The notes beneath the pieces are model-generated. The model made no database searches, had not been told where the DNA came from, and worked only from the letters and a program-made list of their open reading frames with translations. A stretch of DNA of 64,000 nt from Pelosinus sp. IPA-1. GTDB lineage: Bacteria > Bacillota > Negativicutes > DSM-13327. Below are positions 7,785 through 15,939 of this stretch, piece after piece. The position numbers were made by a program, and so were the translations under genes. The stretch spans positions 310,001 to 374,000 of the forward strand of contig NZ_BSVC01000004.1 of assembly GCF_030269905.1 (NCBI RefSeq), in the 5' to 3' direction. Positions within the stretch are counted from its first letter, which is position 1; each line of letters opens with the position of its first letter.

Positions 7785-8030
7785 TTATTCGCTAATATAA
7801 TTTTGCATCATTTGGTTCAAAATAATCTTCAAATCCACTCCCACGCCAATCCAATCACGGATACAAGCAACTCCAAAGCTATCTGGTAATCTGCAGCTCC
7901 CTTCGTCGACTCTTATCGCTACTTTCAAAGCTTCGCTAAGAGAAGAATGAAGGCCTGGGGCGCATAAATCATCTTTCTCCCTCCACATAAAGCATTTTTC
8001 GCGAAGGCAAATCTTTATTGGTGTAGTCAT
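7785..8030 (-). CDS. Small hypothetical protein, array member
   Basis: 81 residues, GGAGG 10 bases before ATG. Features seen: two cysteines in the start (CLREKCFMW), LCAPGLHSSLSEALKVAIRVDEGSC, and the ACIRDWIGVGVDL strand-turn. No known domain recognised. It lies 27 bases after its upstream neighbour and a few bases before DUF7660, and the same gene order is kept in the decayed copy at 27 kb, so the three genes travelled as a unit. Confidence 0.65.
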   Translation of the reverse strand: MTTPIKICLREKCFMWREKDDLCAPGLHSSLSEALKVAIRVDEGSCRLPDSFGVACIRDWIGVGVDLKIILNQMMQNYISE

Positions 8031-8052
8031 TCACATTTTTCCTCCAATGATA

Positions 8053-8382
8053 TTACCTTACCATGTTCTTTATATTTAAAAGATCATTAAATATTTTTGT
8101 AACTTTAGCATATCCAACTATATGGCTACCTTCTTGAATATTCATTACTTTCTCCTCCCAAAGGCAATGCGGATACGCTTCTGGAGAAATAAAAGTAATT
8201 GTACCAGTAACAGACTCACCGGGGGCAACCTCTTGTTTATCATGGTAATGATGAACTCCAGTTGTTAGATAGTCATCTTTAATCAAATGAGCTGGTCTAT
8301 AACCTGAACAACATGGATATTTTCTTCCACCTTCTTCGATTTTTAGAAAAGTAAAAAGAACTTCAACATCCGGCCTTATCAT
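8053..8382 (-). CDS. EF-Tu-like beta-barrel immunity-type protein
   Basis: 109 residues with the pattern seen in small proteins annotated as EF-Tu C-terminal-domain-like: an N-terminal strand DVEVLFTFLKIEEGGRK, the CCSGYRPAHL motif, the PGESVTGTITFISPEAYPH strand pair, and a terminal GYAKVTKIFN strand. EF-Tu-binding or EF-Tu-like folds occur in CDI immunity and toxin partners, but this protein is too short to be a factor and is best read as an immunity-type protein. CGGAGGAAGG precedes ATG. First gene of a three-gene unit with 7785 and 7455. Confidence 0.75.
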   Translation of the reverse strand: MIRPDVEVLFTFLKIEEGGRKYPCCSGYRPAHLIKDDYLTTGVHHYHDKQEVAPGESVTGTITFISPEAYPHCLWEEKVMNIQEGSHIVGYAKVTKIFNDLLNIKNMVR

Positions 8383-8512
8383 TTACCTTCCTCCGTTTTA
8401 CTTACGTCTACTTTCTTGCCAAAACGACAATGCTTGCTGAAAGAATTGTTGTTCTTTTCGTTATTACTACTAATACGGTTCCCTATATAGAGTATAACGA
8501 ATTGAACTATTT

Positions 8513-9088
8513 TCAACTATTATTCATAAATCCCTTTATGAGTCCCTTCTCAGACAATATCTCAAGGATGTACTTAGCCTCAGCCGCATCGATGCCTAAG
8601 CCAAAGTTTACAGTTTTCATTCCATAATCAAAAGCAATTGTTCCGTCATTACCTCCAAAAAAATTCATCCTTCTTTTATGATTAAAGAACGAATATGAAT
8701 TATTATCTCTCACGACCCTGAAATCGCGAGTTACTGATAATGTATACTCTCGACTTAAACCAACCCCAAATATGGTTTTTTTTATTTTAATAATTCCGTG
8801 TCCAACTGCTATATGTTCGTTTCCGGCAATACTCCAAAGCACTGTAAAAATCACAAAGCCTCCACCTATAGTCCAGCCACATAACCAAAAAAGCATAAAT
8901 AAGTTACTCCCAAGTGACCTTGCACCAAAGACTTGTTTAATTGCAGACGTCTCACCAAAAAACCAACCGCCAAGCCATGCGCACAGAAACAAAATTACAA
9001 AAATATTTTTAGTAGATGGAATATTTATACTCACTTGTCCGTTCATTTTATTAATCTTTGCACGCCCCTCTCGTGAAGATACATACAT
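8513..9088 (-). CDS. Two-helix membrane protein with PH-like tail
   Basis: 191 residues, AAGGAGG before ATG. About 25 N-terminal cytoplasmic residues are followed by two hydrophobic helices (IFVILFLCAWLGGWFF and LFMLFWLCGWTIGGGFVIF) and then a soluble beta-rich region (IAVGHGIIKIKKTIFG ... FDYGMKTVNFGLGIDAAEA) ending in a helix. The plan (two helices, PH-like sheet, terminal helix) is shared with the 5316 gene, and both lie in the immunity array. A membrane immunity protein would suit an effector acting on the inner membrane; inference only. Confidence 0.7.
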   Translation of the reverse strand: MYVSSREGRAKINKMNGQVSINIPSTKNIFVILFLCAWLGGWFFGETSAIKQVFGARSLGSNLFMLFWLCGWTIGGGFVIFTVLWSIAGNEHIAVGHGIIKIKKTIFGVGLSREYTLSVTRDFRVVRDNNSYSFFNHKRRMNFFGGNDGTIAFDYGMKTVNFGLGIDAAEAKYILEILSEKGLIKGFMNNS

Positions 9089-9226
9089 AGAAGAATCCTC
9101 CTTATTTTAAAAGTTACATTAAAATTATCTTATTTATCATAATATAAAACTTCAATAGATACATCCATCTAAATATATAGATAGATGATATTTAGATATA
9201 ATTAGCGATCGGCTCGGTTGCTGGCA

Positions 9227-9312
9227 AAGGTCAGTATCGGTTGTGTAATGATCGCGGCTGTAGCGTAGACACGACAGGCTCTTTTAAAGATAACGGAATA
9301 TCCCATTAGTTT
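9227..9312. repeat. Remnant of the CDI 3' flank (junction text plus GCTAACGG hairpin)
   Basis: AAAGGTCAGTATCGGTTGTGTA repeats the 4672 text. Then GGCTCTTTTAAAGATAACGGAATATCCC is a damaged form of the GGCTCTTTTAAAGCTAACGG terminator that lies just past the immunity gene of the intact CDI locus at 52.22 kb. The order (hairpin, 40 bases, GCTAACGG element) is the same in both places. Confidence 0.6.
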
Positions 9313-9335
9313 TTATATTTGTAGAGGGAAGCGAA

Positions 9336-9378
9336 AAAAGAGCGCTCAGCGGATTTTTACGTCCGGTGACCGCTCTTT
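9336..9378 (-). terminator. GAGGTCAG hairpin, copy 4
   Basis: AAAGAGCGCTCAGCGGA pairs with TCCGGTGACCGCTCTTT, the outer arm having changed to AGAGCG/CGCTCT with compensating bases. It lies 22 bases after the 9400 gene. Confidence 0.8.
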
Positions 9379-9399
9379 CTACACTATCAATTATGAAAT

Positions 9400-9960
9400 T
9401 CATACTGATTTAACTAGGGCATCACTTAACTCATATCCTGTACTTTTCAATAAATAAATTTTAACTATCCTCCATGCATCGTCTATGACTTTCGTCAATA
9501 TTTCTAACTCCACCTCATCCCATTGAGGGAAAAAAACGTCTTTCTCTTTCTTAACCGCTGGCAAGTTACTACCATAAAATAGTTTATTGTAAATCTCTAA
9601 TATCCCGTTATTATCCTTGTCACCGTAAAATTCTTCGTTAACAGAATGAGCTAAATCGGCAACAATATTCCAGAAATCAAGAAAATACCTGCAATTAATC
9701 TCCCTATCTCTTCTCCTCAACCAATTAATAGCAAGATCAAGTATTACTACAGTATGTTCATCCTGTAAATTTATATTTTTTTCTATTGCGTATTGTCGTA
9801 ATTCATTCATAGACTTAAAGCTTAATATCTTGTTTTGATCTATTAAGAATCCATCATTTTTACCTGAATACCAAAGAGAATAAATTTCCTTACGTTCCAA
9901 TGCAAATTTCACCGAATAATAGCAACGCTCATTATTATTCAAATGCCCTATCCCCCCCAT
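9400..9960 (-). CDS. Candidate immunity protein joined to a toxin fragment
   Basis: 186 residues from the ATG at 9960, but the frame is open back to 10140 through a toxin-like segment (next entry). The true immunity start may therefore have been lost, or lie near NNNERCYYSVKFALERKE. Soluble, mixed alpha/beta, with an aromatic-rich N-terminal half (KEIYSLWYSG, DGFLIDQNKILSF) and a helical C-terminal half. This pattern (ERCYYSVKFALERKEIYSLWYS) is typical of immunity proteins paired with polymorphic toxins. No ribosome site is convincing before any start. Its own GAGGTCAG terminator follows. Confidence 0.65.
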   Translation of the reverse strand: MGGIGHLNNNERCYYSVKFALERKEIYSLWYSGKNDGFLIDQNKILSFKSMNELRQYAIEKNINLQDEHTVVILDLAINWLRRRDREINCRYFLDFWNIVADLAHSVNEEFYGDKDNNGILEIYNKLFYGSNLPAVKKEKDVFFPQWDEVELEILTKVIDDAWRIVKIYLLKSTGYELSDALVKSV

Positions 9961-10140
9961 TTCCTTATTATAATCACTTTTAGGTCCCTTATCGTAATTT
10001 CCCGGTCCAAATCTCTCATCACATAATCTTTTTGCAAAAACGTTTCCATCTTCATCTACATAGGGTCTATTCCCCTTAGCCCAACTTGGTACATCTTTTG
10101 ATTTTTCTTTTGGACTTCCCGACTTGATTCGTACGGAATG
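9961..10140 (-). pseudogene. Orphan toxin C-terminal fragment (CdiA-CT-like)
   Basis: In the minus frame immediately after the TGA of the 10141 gene, 60 codons read HSVRIKSGSPKEKSKD, then VPSWAKGNRPYVDEDGN, FAKRLCDERFGPGNYD and KGPKSDYNK. The W-A-x-G-x-RP ... FA-x-R ... GPGNYxxGPxS pattern is a known C-terminal block of bacterial polymorphic toxins, which normally ends with an IKKWGDR-like tail. Here that tail is missing and the frame runs directly into the immunity gene. No start codon or ribosome site is present, so it is an inactive fragment left from a displaced toxin end. Confidence 0.7.
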
Positions 10141-10647
10141 TCATTCCTGACCTAAATTTAATATATTTCCCTTTATCTTAGTGTTATATAATTTTATTGC
10201 CAATGTTAACGATTGATTTAATTGTCTAATAATTTCATAAACAGGATTAAGGTTTTCGCTCATTTCATCACAAAATAAATCAATATGAAATCTTAAAGTA
10301 CTGCCCAATTGTTTTCCATAGGGTGTTTCAGCTGGAAGAGCAAAAGGTGTTAATTGAATTTTTTTACCGCCCCTCGCACAGTCACGTACAAACCACGCTA
10401 TAAACTCTAATGCTTCTAATCCCTCTGTAGATTTATCAATTATAAACCTAAACTGAACCAGTAGTTCATTCGGCCTTCCACCTTCTGTTCTTAAAAGAGC
10501 AGCAATTGGTAAGTGTGCATATTCCACCGTTAAAAGTAACTGAGAATCTACATCTGATAAATCACAAATTCCACTTTCAACAAAAGAAATGCCGACTATA
10601 TTATATATAGTCTCTTGAAAATTTTGAATATCTATTGGATAACGCAC
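10141..10647 (-). CDS. Candidate immunity protein
   Basis: 168 residues from a GTG start with AGGGGAG about 10 bases upstream. Soluble protein with a short helical N-terminus, several beta strands (LLLTVEYAHLPIAALLR, NELLVQFRFIIDKS) and a C-terminal helix. No domain recognised. It lies directly upstream of a toxin-end fragment on the same strand, which fits a stack of old toxin/immunity cassettes in which each immunity gene is followed by the remains of the next toxin. Function inferred from context. Confidence 0.6.
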   Translation of the reverse strand: MRYPIDIQNFQETIYNIVGISFVESGICDLSDVDSQLLLTVEYAHLPIAALLRTEGGRPNELLVQFRFIIDKSTEGLEALEFIAWFVRDCARGGKKIQLTPFALPAETPYGKQLGSTLRFHIDLFCDEMSENLNPVYEIIRQLNQSLTLAIKLYNTKIKGNILNLGQE

Positions 10648-10798
10648 TTAAATAATCTCCCCTTAATACAAAATATAAATGCTCTTTCTAAAAAGACGGG
10701 ATGATGGATGTATCTTGTTAGTTTTCAATAATTTTTACTGACTACAATGCCTAATAGATAAGCTCTCAATACAAGAAACAAACATTCACATAATGTTA

Positions 10799-11869
10799 TT
10801 AGGATTGGTCGTAATTACAGGCATGAACGCCACATTTTTCACAGGAAAAAAAGTAGTAGATACCATCCCCATATAGCTCGACATCTCCAATATCAAACTG
10901 TGCGACAAACTTCATTAGTTGTTCACATTCTGGGCAGATTGGATAATCAATTTCATTTATACCTGTTGGCATGCCTCCTATTTGCGTTAACGGGACTTCA
11001 GCAAATTGATGAGCTGTGTATGTAGATTTTTTATGTTCTCTAGATAATTCTATACTATAATCAAAACGTTGGGTTATTTCTTCATCATTATTTGTAAATC
11101 GTTCAAAATTTTTCTTAAAAAAATCAGATGGAGTATTATGCAAATGCCATTTAACCTGGTCTCCTATTTGCTTCATAAATAAAGTTTCATAACAAGCGCA
11201 GTATAGACAAGTTGCCAATTTATCTTTTCCATCAAAAACCAAAGTAAGTGGTTGATGGCAATATTCACAAACATCTTCTAATGGTTTAAGATGAGAAGAA
11301 TCTGAAATTTGCCCTTTTTCACAGCGTTGAAATGCGATGACCTTATTAGAAAACAACTGCTGAATTCCACCTCTTCCATCAGGATACCATCCACCGGTTT
11401 TAGCATATTCAATAGGAAGAATATGCAATTGTTCAGCCCATTTAGGAATTGATTGGGTACTATTATTTTGCAGAAATTCCAAACTTGTTTTACATGGAAT
11501 TTGAGCAATGCAGGAAAGTATATGGTTTATTTCCAAACTTTCTGCTTCGTCAGATATGCATTGAATCAGATTTTTAGCAATATTTTCATCTGCACGTAAA
11601 TATAATTCGCTATAATAATAGACTTTTTGTTCTAAGAGATAATTATAAAACTTAACTGGTAATTTATCACCACACTCATATGCAAATAGTGCAAGGTAAA
11701 GAAAGATATCAATTTTTTCATCCGCCTGCATACTATCATCGGCAATTGCAATATCAATAAAGTTAATTATCTCTTCATTTGTTAAAGCCGCATATTCCTG
11801 ATACAAGGTACAGCTATTCGAAACCTCACCCATTATATGCTTTTTATACAATTCTTTAGCAATTCTCAT
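10799..11869 (-). CDS. Zinc-ribbon-containing immunity-like protein
   Basis: 356 residues. The N-terminal half (1-190) is helical (ALTNEEIINFIDIAIADD ... IFLYLALFAYECGD). The C-terminal half has two pairs of metal-binding cysteines, CEYCHQP/CLYCACYE at about 205-225 and CPECEQL/CEKCGVHAC near the end, separated by a region with YTAHQFAEVPLTQIGG, a phrase typical of DUF1963/YwqG-like immunity proteins (QIGG and the strand before it). I read it as a cytoplasmic zinc-containing immunity protein of that kind. Very AT-rich codon use. Single gene with its own gap on both sides. Confidence 0.65.
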   Translation of the reverse strand: MRIAKELYKKHIMGEVSNSCTLYQEYAALTNEEIINFIDIAIADDSMQADEKIDIFLYLALFAYECGDKLPVKFYNYLLEQKVYYYSELYLRADENIAKNLIQCISDEAESLEINHILSCIAQIPCKTSLEFLQNNSTQSIPKWAEQLHILPIEYAKTGGWYPDGRGGIQQLFSNKVIAFQRCEKGQISDSSHLKPLEDVCEYCHQPLTLVFDGKDKLATCLYCACYETLFMKQIGDQVKWHLHNTPSDFFKKNFERFTNNDEEITQRFDYSIELSREHKKSTYTAHQFAEVPLTQIGGMPTGINEIDYPICPECEQLMKFVAQFDIGDVELYGDGIYYFFSCEKCGVHACNYDQS

Positions 11870-11959
11870 ATTTCATTTTCCCTTCTTTATTTCAAAAGAA
11901 CAATCAACTTCCAAAGACATAACTTATTTCCCCTATCAATTTATTCATCAATTAAACTA

Positions 11960-12517
11960 CTACTTTTCTTTTGCAAGGTTTATTCTATTAACATTATACA
12001 TATCGAATCCATCAAGATGCCAAAAGTCCTTTAATCCAATTTTATTGTATAGATTGACTTCCTCTTTATATAGAGGATACATGCCTGATAGAAATACCTT
12101 ATAATCGGGTAGTTCAATTGTATATTCTTCCTTGCTTAAAAATGAAGGTGTAAAAAGGAAATACCCTGCCATTTCAGACTCCTCACTAATTGGAGAATCA
12201 GTTGTAAATAAATCGCCATACGAGAATCTTTTTGCTCCTCTAAACTGTGATGCAAAGTAAGCTGATGCCAATCCCCAGGATTCGTCTTGTGTATCCAAAG
12301 AAACTATTAATTCTGGTCTTCCATACTTCCACTCAGGAAAATCTACTATTGAAAGACCATAAGTAATTGAGGTTAGACAACCTTTTTCTGGCAAATCGTA
12401 ATAATAGAAGACATGAATTGCTGGCCCGTTGTCAGTAGCCTCTATCCTTTTTATAGTGTCTTCTCTACCAAACCTTTCGGTTAATGTATCTAAATATATT
12501 TCAGCTGTAGATTTCAC
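11960..12517 (-). CDS. SUFU-domain protein
   Basis: GTG start at 12517 chosen because GGGAGGGATCATA precedes it; the ATG at 12556 has no ribosome site. 185 residues forming one SUFU (suppressor-of-fused-like) domain: N-terminal EIYLDTLTERFG helix, HVFYYYDLPEKGCLTSITYGLS, strands PELIVSLD, and the C-terminal LPDYKVFLSGMYPLYKEE. Bacterial SUFU-domain proteins are a recognised polymorphic-toxin immunity family. A second, divergent SUFU protein is encoded at 28521 in the other array. Confidence 0.8.
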   Translation of the reverse strand: MKSTAEIYLDTLTERFGREDTIKRIEATDNGPAIHVFYYYDLPEKGCLTSITYGLSIVDFPEWKYGRPELIVSLDTQDESWGLASAYFASQFRGAKRFSYGDLFTTDSPISEESEMAGYFLFTPSFLSKEEYTIELPDYKVFLSGMYPLYKEEVNLYNKIGLKDFWHLDGFDMYNVNRINLAKEK

Positions 12518-12556
12518 TATGATCCCTCCCAAACATGAACGCACAAACACTCGCAA

Positions 12557-12958
12557 CTAAATAAGCCTTAAAGGTTTGCCCTCATTGTTTTCAATACCTT
12601 TGTCCCAAACACTTCTTTTGATTGACACAATACAATTATCAATTCTTGGAGCAGTCAGTTTTCGCTTGTTTAATATGTCGAACATACCCCAACATTCTCC
12701 ATCAATAATTAACCCTGTCCGACTTGAATCGTCAGTCCAAATTATAAAAACATCTTTACATTCCTCAATTGATGGATTTATTTGGTTGTAAATCCACAAG
12801 TGGTCACCAATTTCTCCGGATTCTCCATTTGTGTTGTATTTACATAGATACATATATCCAGTTTCACCGTTATCCTCAAAAATAGTAATCCATTTATTAT
12901 CCGGAGACGGGCATTCTACCATAAAGCTCTCCTTCTGAGAGTCTAAATTTTTATTCAT
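12557..12958 (-). CDS. DUF2251-type protein
   Basis: ATG at 12958 with AAAGGA 8 bases before it (longer starts up to 13003 are possible). 133 residues with the DUF2251 signature ITIFEDNGETGYMYLC near residue 40, the YN-x-x-NP turn, IIWTDDSSRTGLIIDGECWGMFDI, and a final disordered tail. The family is common next to polymorphic toxins and thought to act as immunity; mechanism unknown. It ends 39 bases before the SUFU GTG on the same strand, so the two are probably cotranscribed. Confidence 0.78.
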   Translation of the reverse strand: MNKNLDSQKESFMVECPSPDNKWITIFEDNGETGYMYLCKYNTNGESGEIGDHLWIYNQINPSIEECKDVFIIWTDDSSRTGLIIDGECWGMFDILNKRKLTAPRIDNCIVSIKRSVWDKGIENNEGKPLRLI

Positions 12959-13154
12959 AACTACCATCCTTTTATAGCGAGGAGCTTTATATTTCCTTTT
13001 CAAAATTGATTAATTACATAATAACTTATTGCTGGAATTTATACCTCCACTAAAAGGTATAGATTTCCATTTATAAAATCAACAGACATGCAATGTTGTG
13101 ATATTGTGGTAAAATATTATCATCTTAATACTAAATTAAAGTGGCGGTATCAAA

Positions 13155-13400
13155 ATGAATGCAACTATTAATCGAAGACTATTTATTGAAAACATCTCCC
13201 CTATCCCTGTTGCTAATGGCGTATCAGTACTCATTGCTGATGGTATTTTATCGGTGGCTAGTTTTAGTCAAGGTGTTACAGGTAGGATGCCAGCTTATAC
13301 AATAAAGGATGGCCAGGTATTCCTAAGTGAGGAAGAATGGAGTAAAGTTGTTTCTTCTATAGAAAATAGCATAGACTCATATACAGATATAAATATTTAA
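13155..13400 (+). CDS. Recombinase-associated small protein, copy 1
   Basis: 81 residues, close in sequence (about 70 percent by eye) to the 83-residue protein at 34105: NGVSVLIADGILSVASF, GR(M/I)PAY and WSKVVSSIENS are shared. A predicted beta-rich start and an amphipathic C-terminal helix. In both places it is followed by the same AAAGCGGAT...ATCCGCTTT terminator and then by a serine-recombinase remnant. GTGGCGG-type weak ribosome site. Family unknown to me; likely an accessory gene of the lost mobile element. Confidence 0.7.
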   Translation: MNATINRRLFIENISPIPVANGVSVLIADGILSVASFSQGVTGRMPAYTIKDGQVFLSEEEWSKVVSSIENSIDSYTDINI

Positions 13401-13403
13401 ACT

Positions 13404-13468
13404 AAAGCGGATTCCTCTTAAGCTTTTAGAGTGATATTATATATACAAGGCGGTACATCCGCTTTTTT
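13404..13468 (+). terminator. Terminator after recombinase-associated small protein
   Basis: AAAGCGGATT and ATCCGCTTTTTT form the outer stem around a 45-base loop, ending in a T-run. The same element follows the paralogue at 34360-34424. Confidence 0.75.
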
Positions 13469-13513
13469 CTTTACCTATCTAATCGAACATACGTTTTTAA
13501 GGGAGGCAATTTC

Positions 13514-14060
13514 ATGCTTAACATTGCGGTCTATTGTCGGGTTTCATCAGAAGATCAACAAGAGCGCGGTACTATAGAAAGTCAAATCGAATTTGCAACC
13601 AAATACTGCGATCTTCATCAAATAAATATAGTTAAGTGGTATAAAGATGATGGAATTTCTGGAACCCTCCCCTTCGAATCTCGCCCAGAAGCCTCTATAA
13701 TGCTCCAAGATGCTCAAGAAAAAAAATTTAACACACTACTATTCTATCGTCTTGATCGCTTTGGTCGAAGTGCCAGAATTATATTAAATGGTGTTCACAT
13801 TTTGGAGCAATACGGAATAAAAATAAAGTCCATGACGGAGCCGAAACATCCTATAGAGGAAAATACATGGGAAAATGCTCGGCAAAGAATTTAGCTGCCG
13901 ATTGGTTAGATGAAAAAGTTTGGAACGATTGCGTTAATTTCAGCTAATAATCCTGGACAATTATTAGCTGACCTATCACCAGATGAACAAAAGAATAATT
14001 TTTCCGCATCTTATGTTGGATTTGCAAAAAAGCTTAGGAATAAGAAATTTACCACATAAA
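13514..14060 (+). pseudogene. Large serine recombinase, internally deleted and frameshifted (copy 1)
   Basis: GGAGG precedes the ATG at 13514. The first 126 residues are a normal resolvase domain (NIAVYCRVSSEDQ with the catalytic Ser; LLFYRLDRFGR). After EENTWENARQRI a stop appears and the text changes to AADWLDEKVWNDCVNF (13899-13949), which belongs to the recombinase middle region, and, one frame over, NNPGQLLADLSPDEQK. So most of the domain between them is deleted and one frameshift follows. The remaining bases to 14060 continue that frame. Not functional as an integrase. Confidence 0.8.
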
Positions 14061-14088
14061 AAAAGCACCACGAGGGGTGCTTTTGGGT
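14060..14088. terminator. Intrinsic terminator hairpin
   Basis: AAAAAAGCACCACGAGGGGTGCTTTTGGG: stem GCACC/GGTGC with A and T tracts. It closes the recombinase remnant. Confidence 0.75.
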
Positions 14089-14199
14089 TAAACTTAAATT
14101 ACTATCTTCACCTTATATATTGCAACAAAATCAGTAAATTCAACCCCCTTCCAAAGGATGTCTAAAGGTTTCCCAAAGGTTTATTAATCTAAATATAAA

Positions 14200-14226
14200 A
14201 ATAGCACCCTTTTAAGGGTGCTTCTA
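14200..14226 (-). terminator. Terminator of the Spo0E-like gene
   Basis: AGCACCCTTTTAAGGGTGCT stem-loop overlapping the end of the Spo0E-like gene on the minus strand. It is related to the hairpins at 14060 and 14865, so three GCACC-type hairpins cluster here. Confidence 0.75.
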
Positions 14227-14412
14227 TGCTTTATTAGATAAGGGTGTAACTTGTCTTTGAGAACAATAATATTCATTTAACTTAATATCTAATAATTGAC
14301 TTGCTCGAATCGCGTCCGGGGAGCTTATCCCTTTTCTAATGGCAATATTATGGAATTCATCGCGTAGCCTTTCTGTTTCTTCCCAAGGTTCTTTTCTAGT
14401 GACATAAGTCAA
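14224..14412 (-). CDS. Spo0E-family aspartyl-phosphate phosphatase
   Basis: 62 residues, the normal size for this family of small two-helix proteins that dephosphorylate Spo0A-P and delay sporulation in Firmicutes. Two antiparallel helices are seen: EETERLRDEFHNIAIRKG and AIRASQLLDIKLNEYY, with the diagnostic S-Q-x-L-D motif (SQLLD). GAGGCGATAG precedes the ATG. It is a monocistronic gene in a stretch of recombinase remnants and tiny membrane proteins. Direct evidence that the host belongs to a spore-forming lineage. Confidence 0.85.
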   Translation of the reverse strand: MTYVTRKEPWEETERLRDEFHNIAIRKGISSPDAIRASQLLDIKLNEYYCSQRQVTPLSNKA

Positions 14413-14629
14413 ATCTATCGCCTCCCCTTTACTATAATGGTAATCAAGAAGGAAAAACCCGTATGTGATTTATATTAATAATTTAGATTAGATTTTTAAT
14501 AAAACCCTATCTAGCACTCCATTAATCAAGTTACGCACAAAGTAGGTAATTAAAACTATATATAAGAAAAATAATATGACTCTCTGTAATAAAATTTAAA
14601 TGGCTTTGATATAAAAAAACCGATAGATA

Positions 14630-14797
14630 TCATATGTTTGTAAAATTTATTATTAAGTTCCATGCAAAGGGTTTATAACGGGTACGAGTTATCCTTATAT
14701 ACGTCTCTACAATTATAAATGCAATATAAAACCAAACATAACTCATTATAATTGATTGATAAGCACTTTCAAATAACTTTAAAGCATCTACGTCCAC
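14630..14797 (-). CDS. Small membrane protein
   Basis: A 55-residue frame from GTG at 14797, with AGGAGTG 7 bases before. One hydrophobic helix (IIMSYVWFYIAFIIVETYI) followed by a basic stretch (RITRTRYKP) and a short hydrophobic end. After its TGA another open stretch follows in the same frame to about 14530 (VFLYQSHLNFITESHIIFLIY), so the protein may once have been longer. No family recognised. Confidence 0.5.
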   Translation of the reverse strand: MDVDALKLFESAYQSIIMSYVWFYIAFIIVETYIRITRTRYKPFAWNLIINFTNI

Positions 14798-14864
14798 GAT
14801 ATCACTCCTATTAGCCGATTCGGCATAAGAATGTAATTACCTTTATATGGATGAATACTAGATA

Positions 14865-14895
14865 AATAAAAAAGCACCCCGAAGGATGCTTAAAT
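14865..14895. terminator. GCACC-type terminator
   Basis: AAAAAAGCACCCCGAAGGATGCTTAA, stem AGCA(C/T)CC-GAAGG-type with A and T runs, between the two tiny membrane genes. Confidence 0.55.
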
Positions 14896-14974
14896 GTTGA
14901 GCCCTCAAAATTTCTAAACTTCTTTAGATACTTTTACAGTGCTCTCTATTTAGAACGTTTTAATAACATAATTT

Positions 14975-15136
14975 TCATATTTGATTATCACTAACATACC
15001 TATTGTATAAGTCCTTGGCAGCCAATGTAATAATAGCAACCGAAACTACTATATTTGGTATACTTATGTACCAAGAATTTACTAGAGTATTTACCCCTAT
15101 CAAAGCTATATTTAGCAAGGTTAAATAAAAAATCAT
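14975..15136 (-). CDS. Small two-helix membrane protein
   Basis: 53 residues from ATG at 15136 with GGAGG 7 bases before, a strong ribosome site. The first hydrophobic helix is IFYLTLLNIALIGVNTLV and the second is IPNIVVSVAIITLAAKDLY, joined by a short NSWYIS loop, with a polar C-terminus (NRYVSDNQI). Both the spacing and the start are convincing. The size and topology recall phage holin-like or regulatory membrane peptides. Function unknown. Confidence 0.65.
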   Translation of the reverse strand: MIFYLTLLNIALIGVNTLVNSWYISIPNIVVSVAIITLAAKDLYNRYVSDNQI

Positions 15137-15250
15137 AGCTACACCTCCAACATTATAATATGCACATTAGTTAGTAATAGTCTGATTTTTTATAGGTGCT
15201 GACGTATACAATATTTACCATGTAGCTTCCTAAAAAAAGAGCACACAGGT

Positions 15251-15399
15251 TTAATTTCTGATATAGTTTTTCCGTCTTGTAGTAGATCTTCTTCTGCTTC
15301 TTATTTTCCCATAAAAATCAATACTCATTGTTAGTATTCCCAATAGGGTCGCAATTGTTGTTAGTATTTTTTGTATCACATCGTAATCTACTCCTGCAT
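15251..15399 (-). pseudogene. Small holin-like gene, frameshifted near the start
   Basis: AGGAGGTGAGTTC precedes ATG at 15399, but that frame stops after three codons. One frame over the text continues without a stop as HAGVDYDVIQKILTTIATL, LGILTMSIDFYGKIRSRRRS and a basic tail to TAA at 15251. A membrane helix followed by a basic tail is typical of small holin-like proteins. A single-base change near the start would explain the break. Confidence 0.45.
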
Positions 15400-15523
15400 G
15401 AACTCACCTCCTAATAAAATTTTCAGCGAAATCTTATAAGGGTTACATTTACAGCTTACCATAATTTATCACTAAAGTAAAATATTCACATATAACAAAT
15501 AACGACAATCCTCTGTCCGATAA

Positions 15524-15548
15524 ATAAAAACCGCCCTATTCGGACGGT
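15524..15548 (-). terminator. Terminator overlapping the 15536 gene end
   Basis: On the minus strand CCGTCC-GAATA-GGGCGGTTTTTAT; the TAG stop lies in the loop. Confidence 0.75.
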
Positions 15549-15874
15549 AATAAGTTGCTATCCATAGCCGACTTATATAACTGGTCACTAGTTAAAGATG
15601 CTTTAAGAATTATAAATGATTCAGGAGATACTTTAAATTCACCATTTAGAAGAGTATTTATTTTCTCAGCTAAATCCAGTTGTCCTTTTTGAATCAATTC
15701 TTGTTGGATACCTTTTAAAAGTTGCTGATCCTTTGTTTGTAAATCATTAATCGCGGCCTCCAGGCGTTCTTCATACTTATTTGAATCAACTGCTGCTAAT
15801 AATTGTTTTTTCGTTCTCAAGCCATCTAGGTAAGCTAATGAAGCTAATAGAATACTGATAAAAATAGATTCCAT
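15536..15874 (-). CDS. Membrane-anchored coiled-coil protein
   Basis: 112 residues from ATG at 15874 (GGAGGGATAAT before it). A short N-terminal hydrophobic helix (IFISILLASLAYL) is followed by a charged helical stretch of about 60 residues (KKQLLAAVDSNKYEERLEAAINDLQTKDQQLLKGIQ in part) and an amphipathic tail. No known domain. It could be a small cytoplasm-facing anchored protein. An isolated gene with its terminator embedded at the 3' end. Confidence 0.6.
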   Translation of the reverse strand: MESIFISILLASLAYLDGLRTKKQLLAAVDSNKYEERLEAAINDLQTKDQQLLKGIQQELIQKGQLDLAEKINTLLNGEFKVSPESFIILKASLTSDQLYKSAMDSNLLPSE

Positions 15875-15939
15875 ATTATCCCTCCGCACATAATACTTTA
15901 ATAAAATAGTTATGAGCAAGTAGATAATTCTATGACTTG

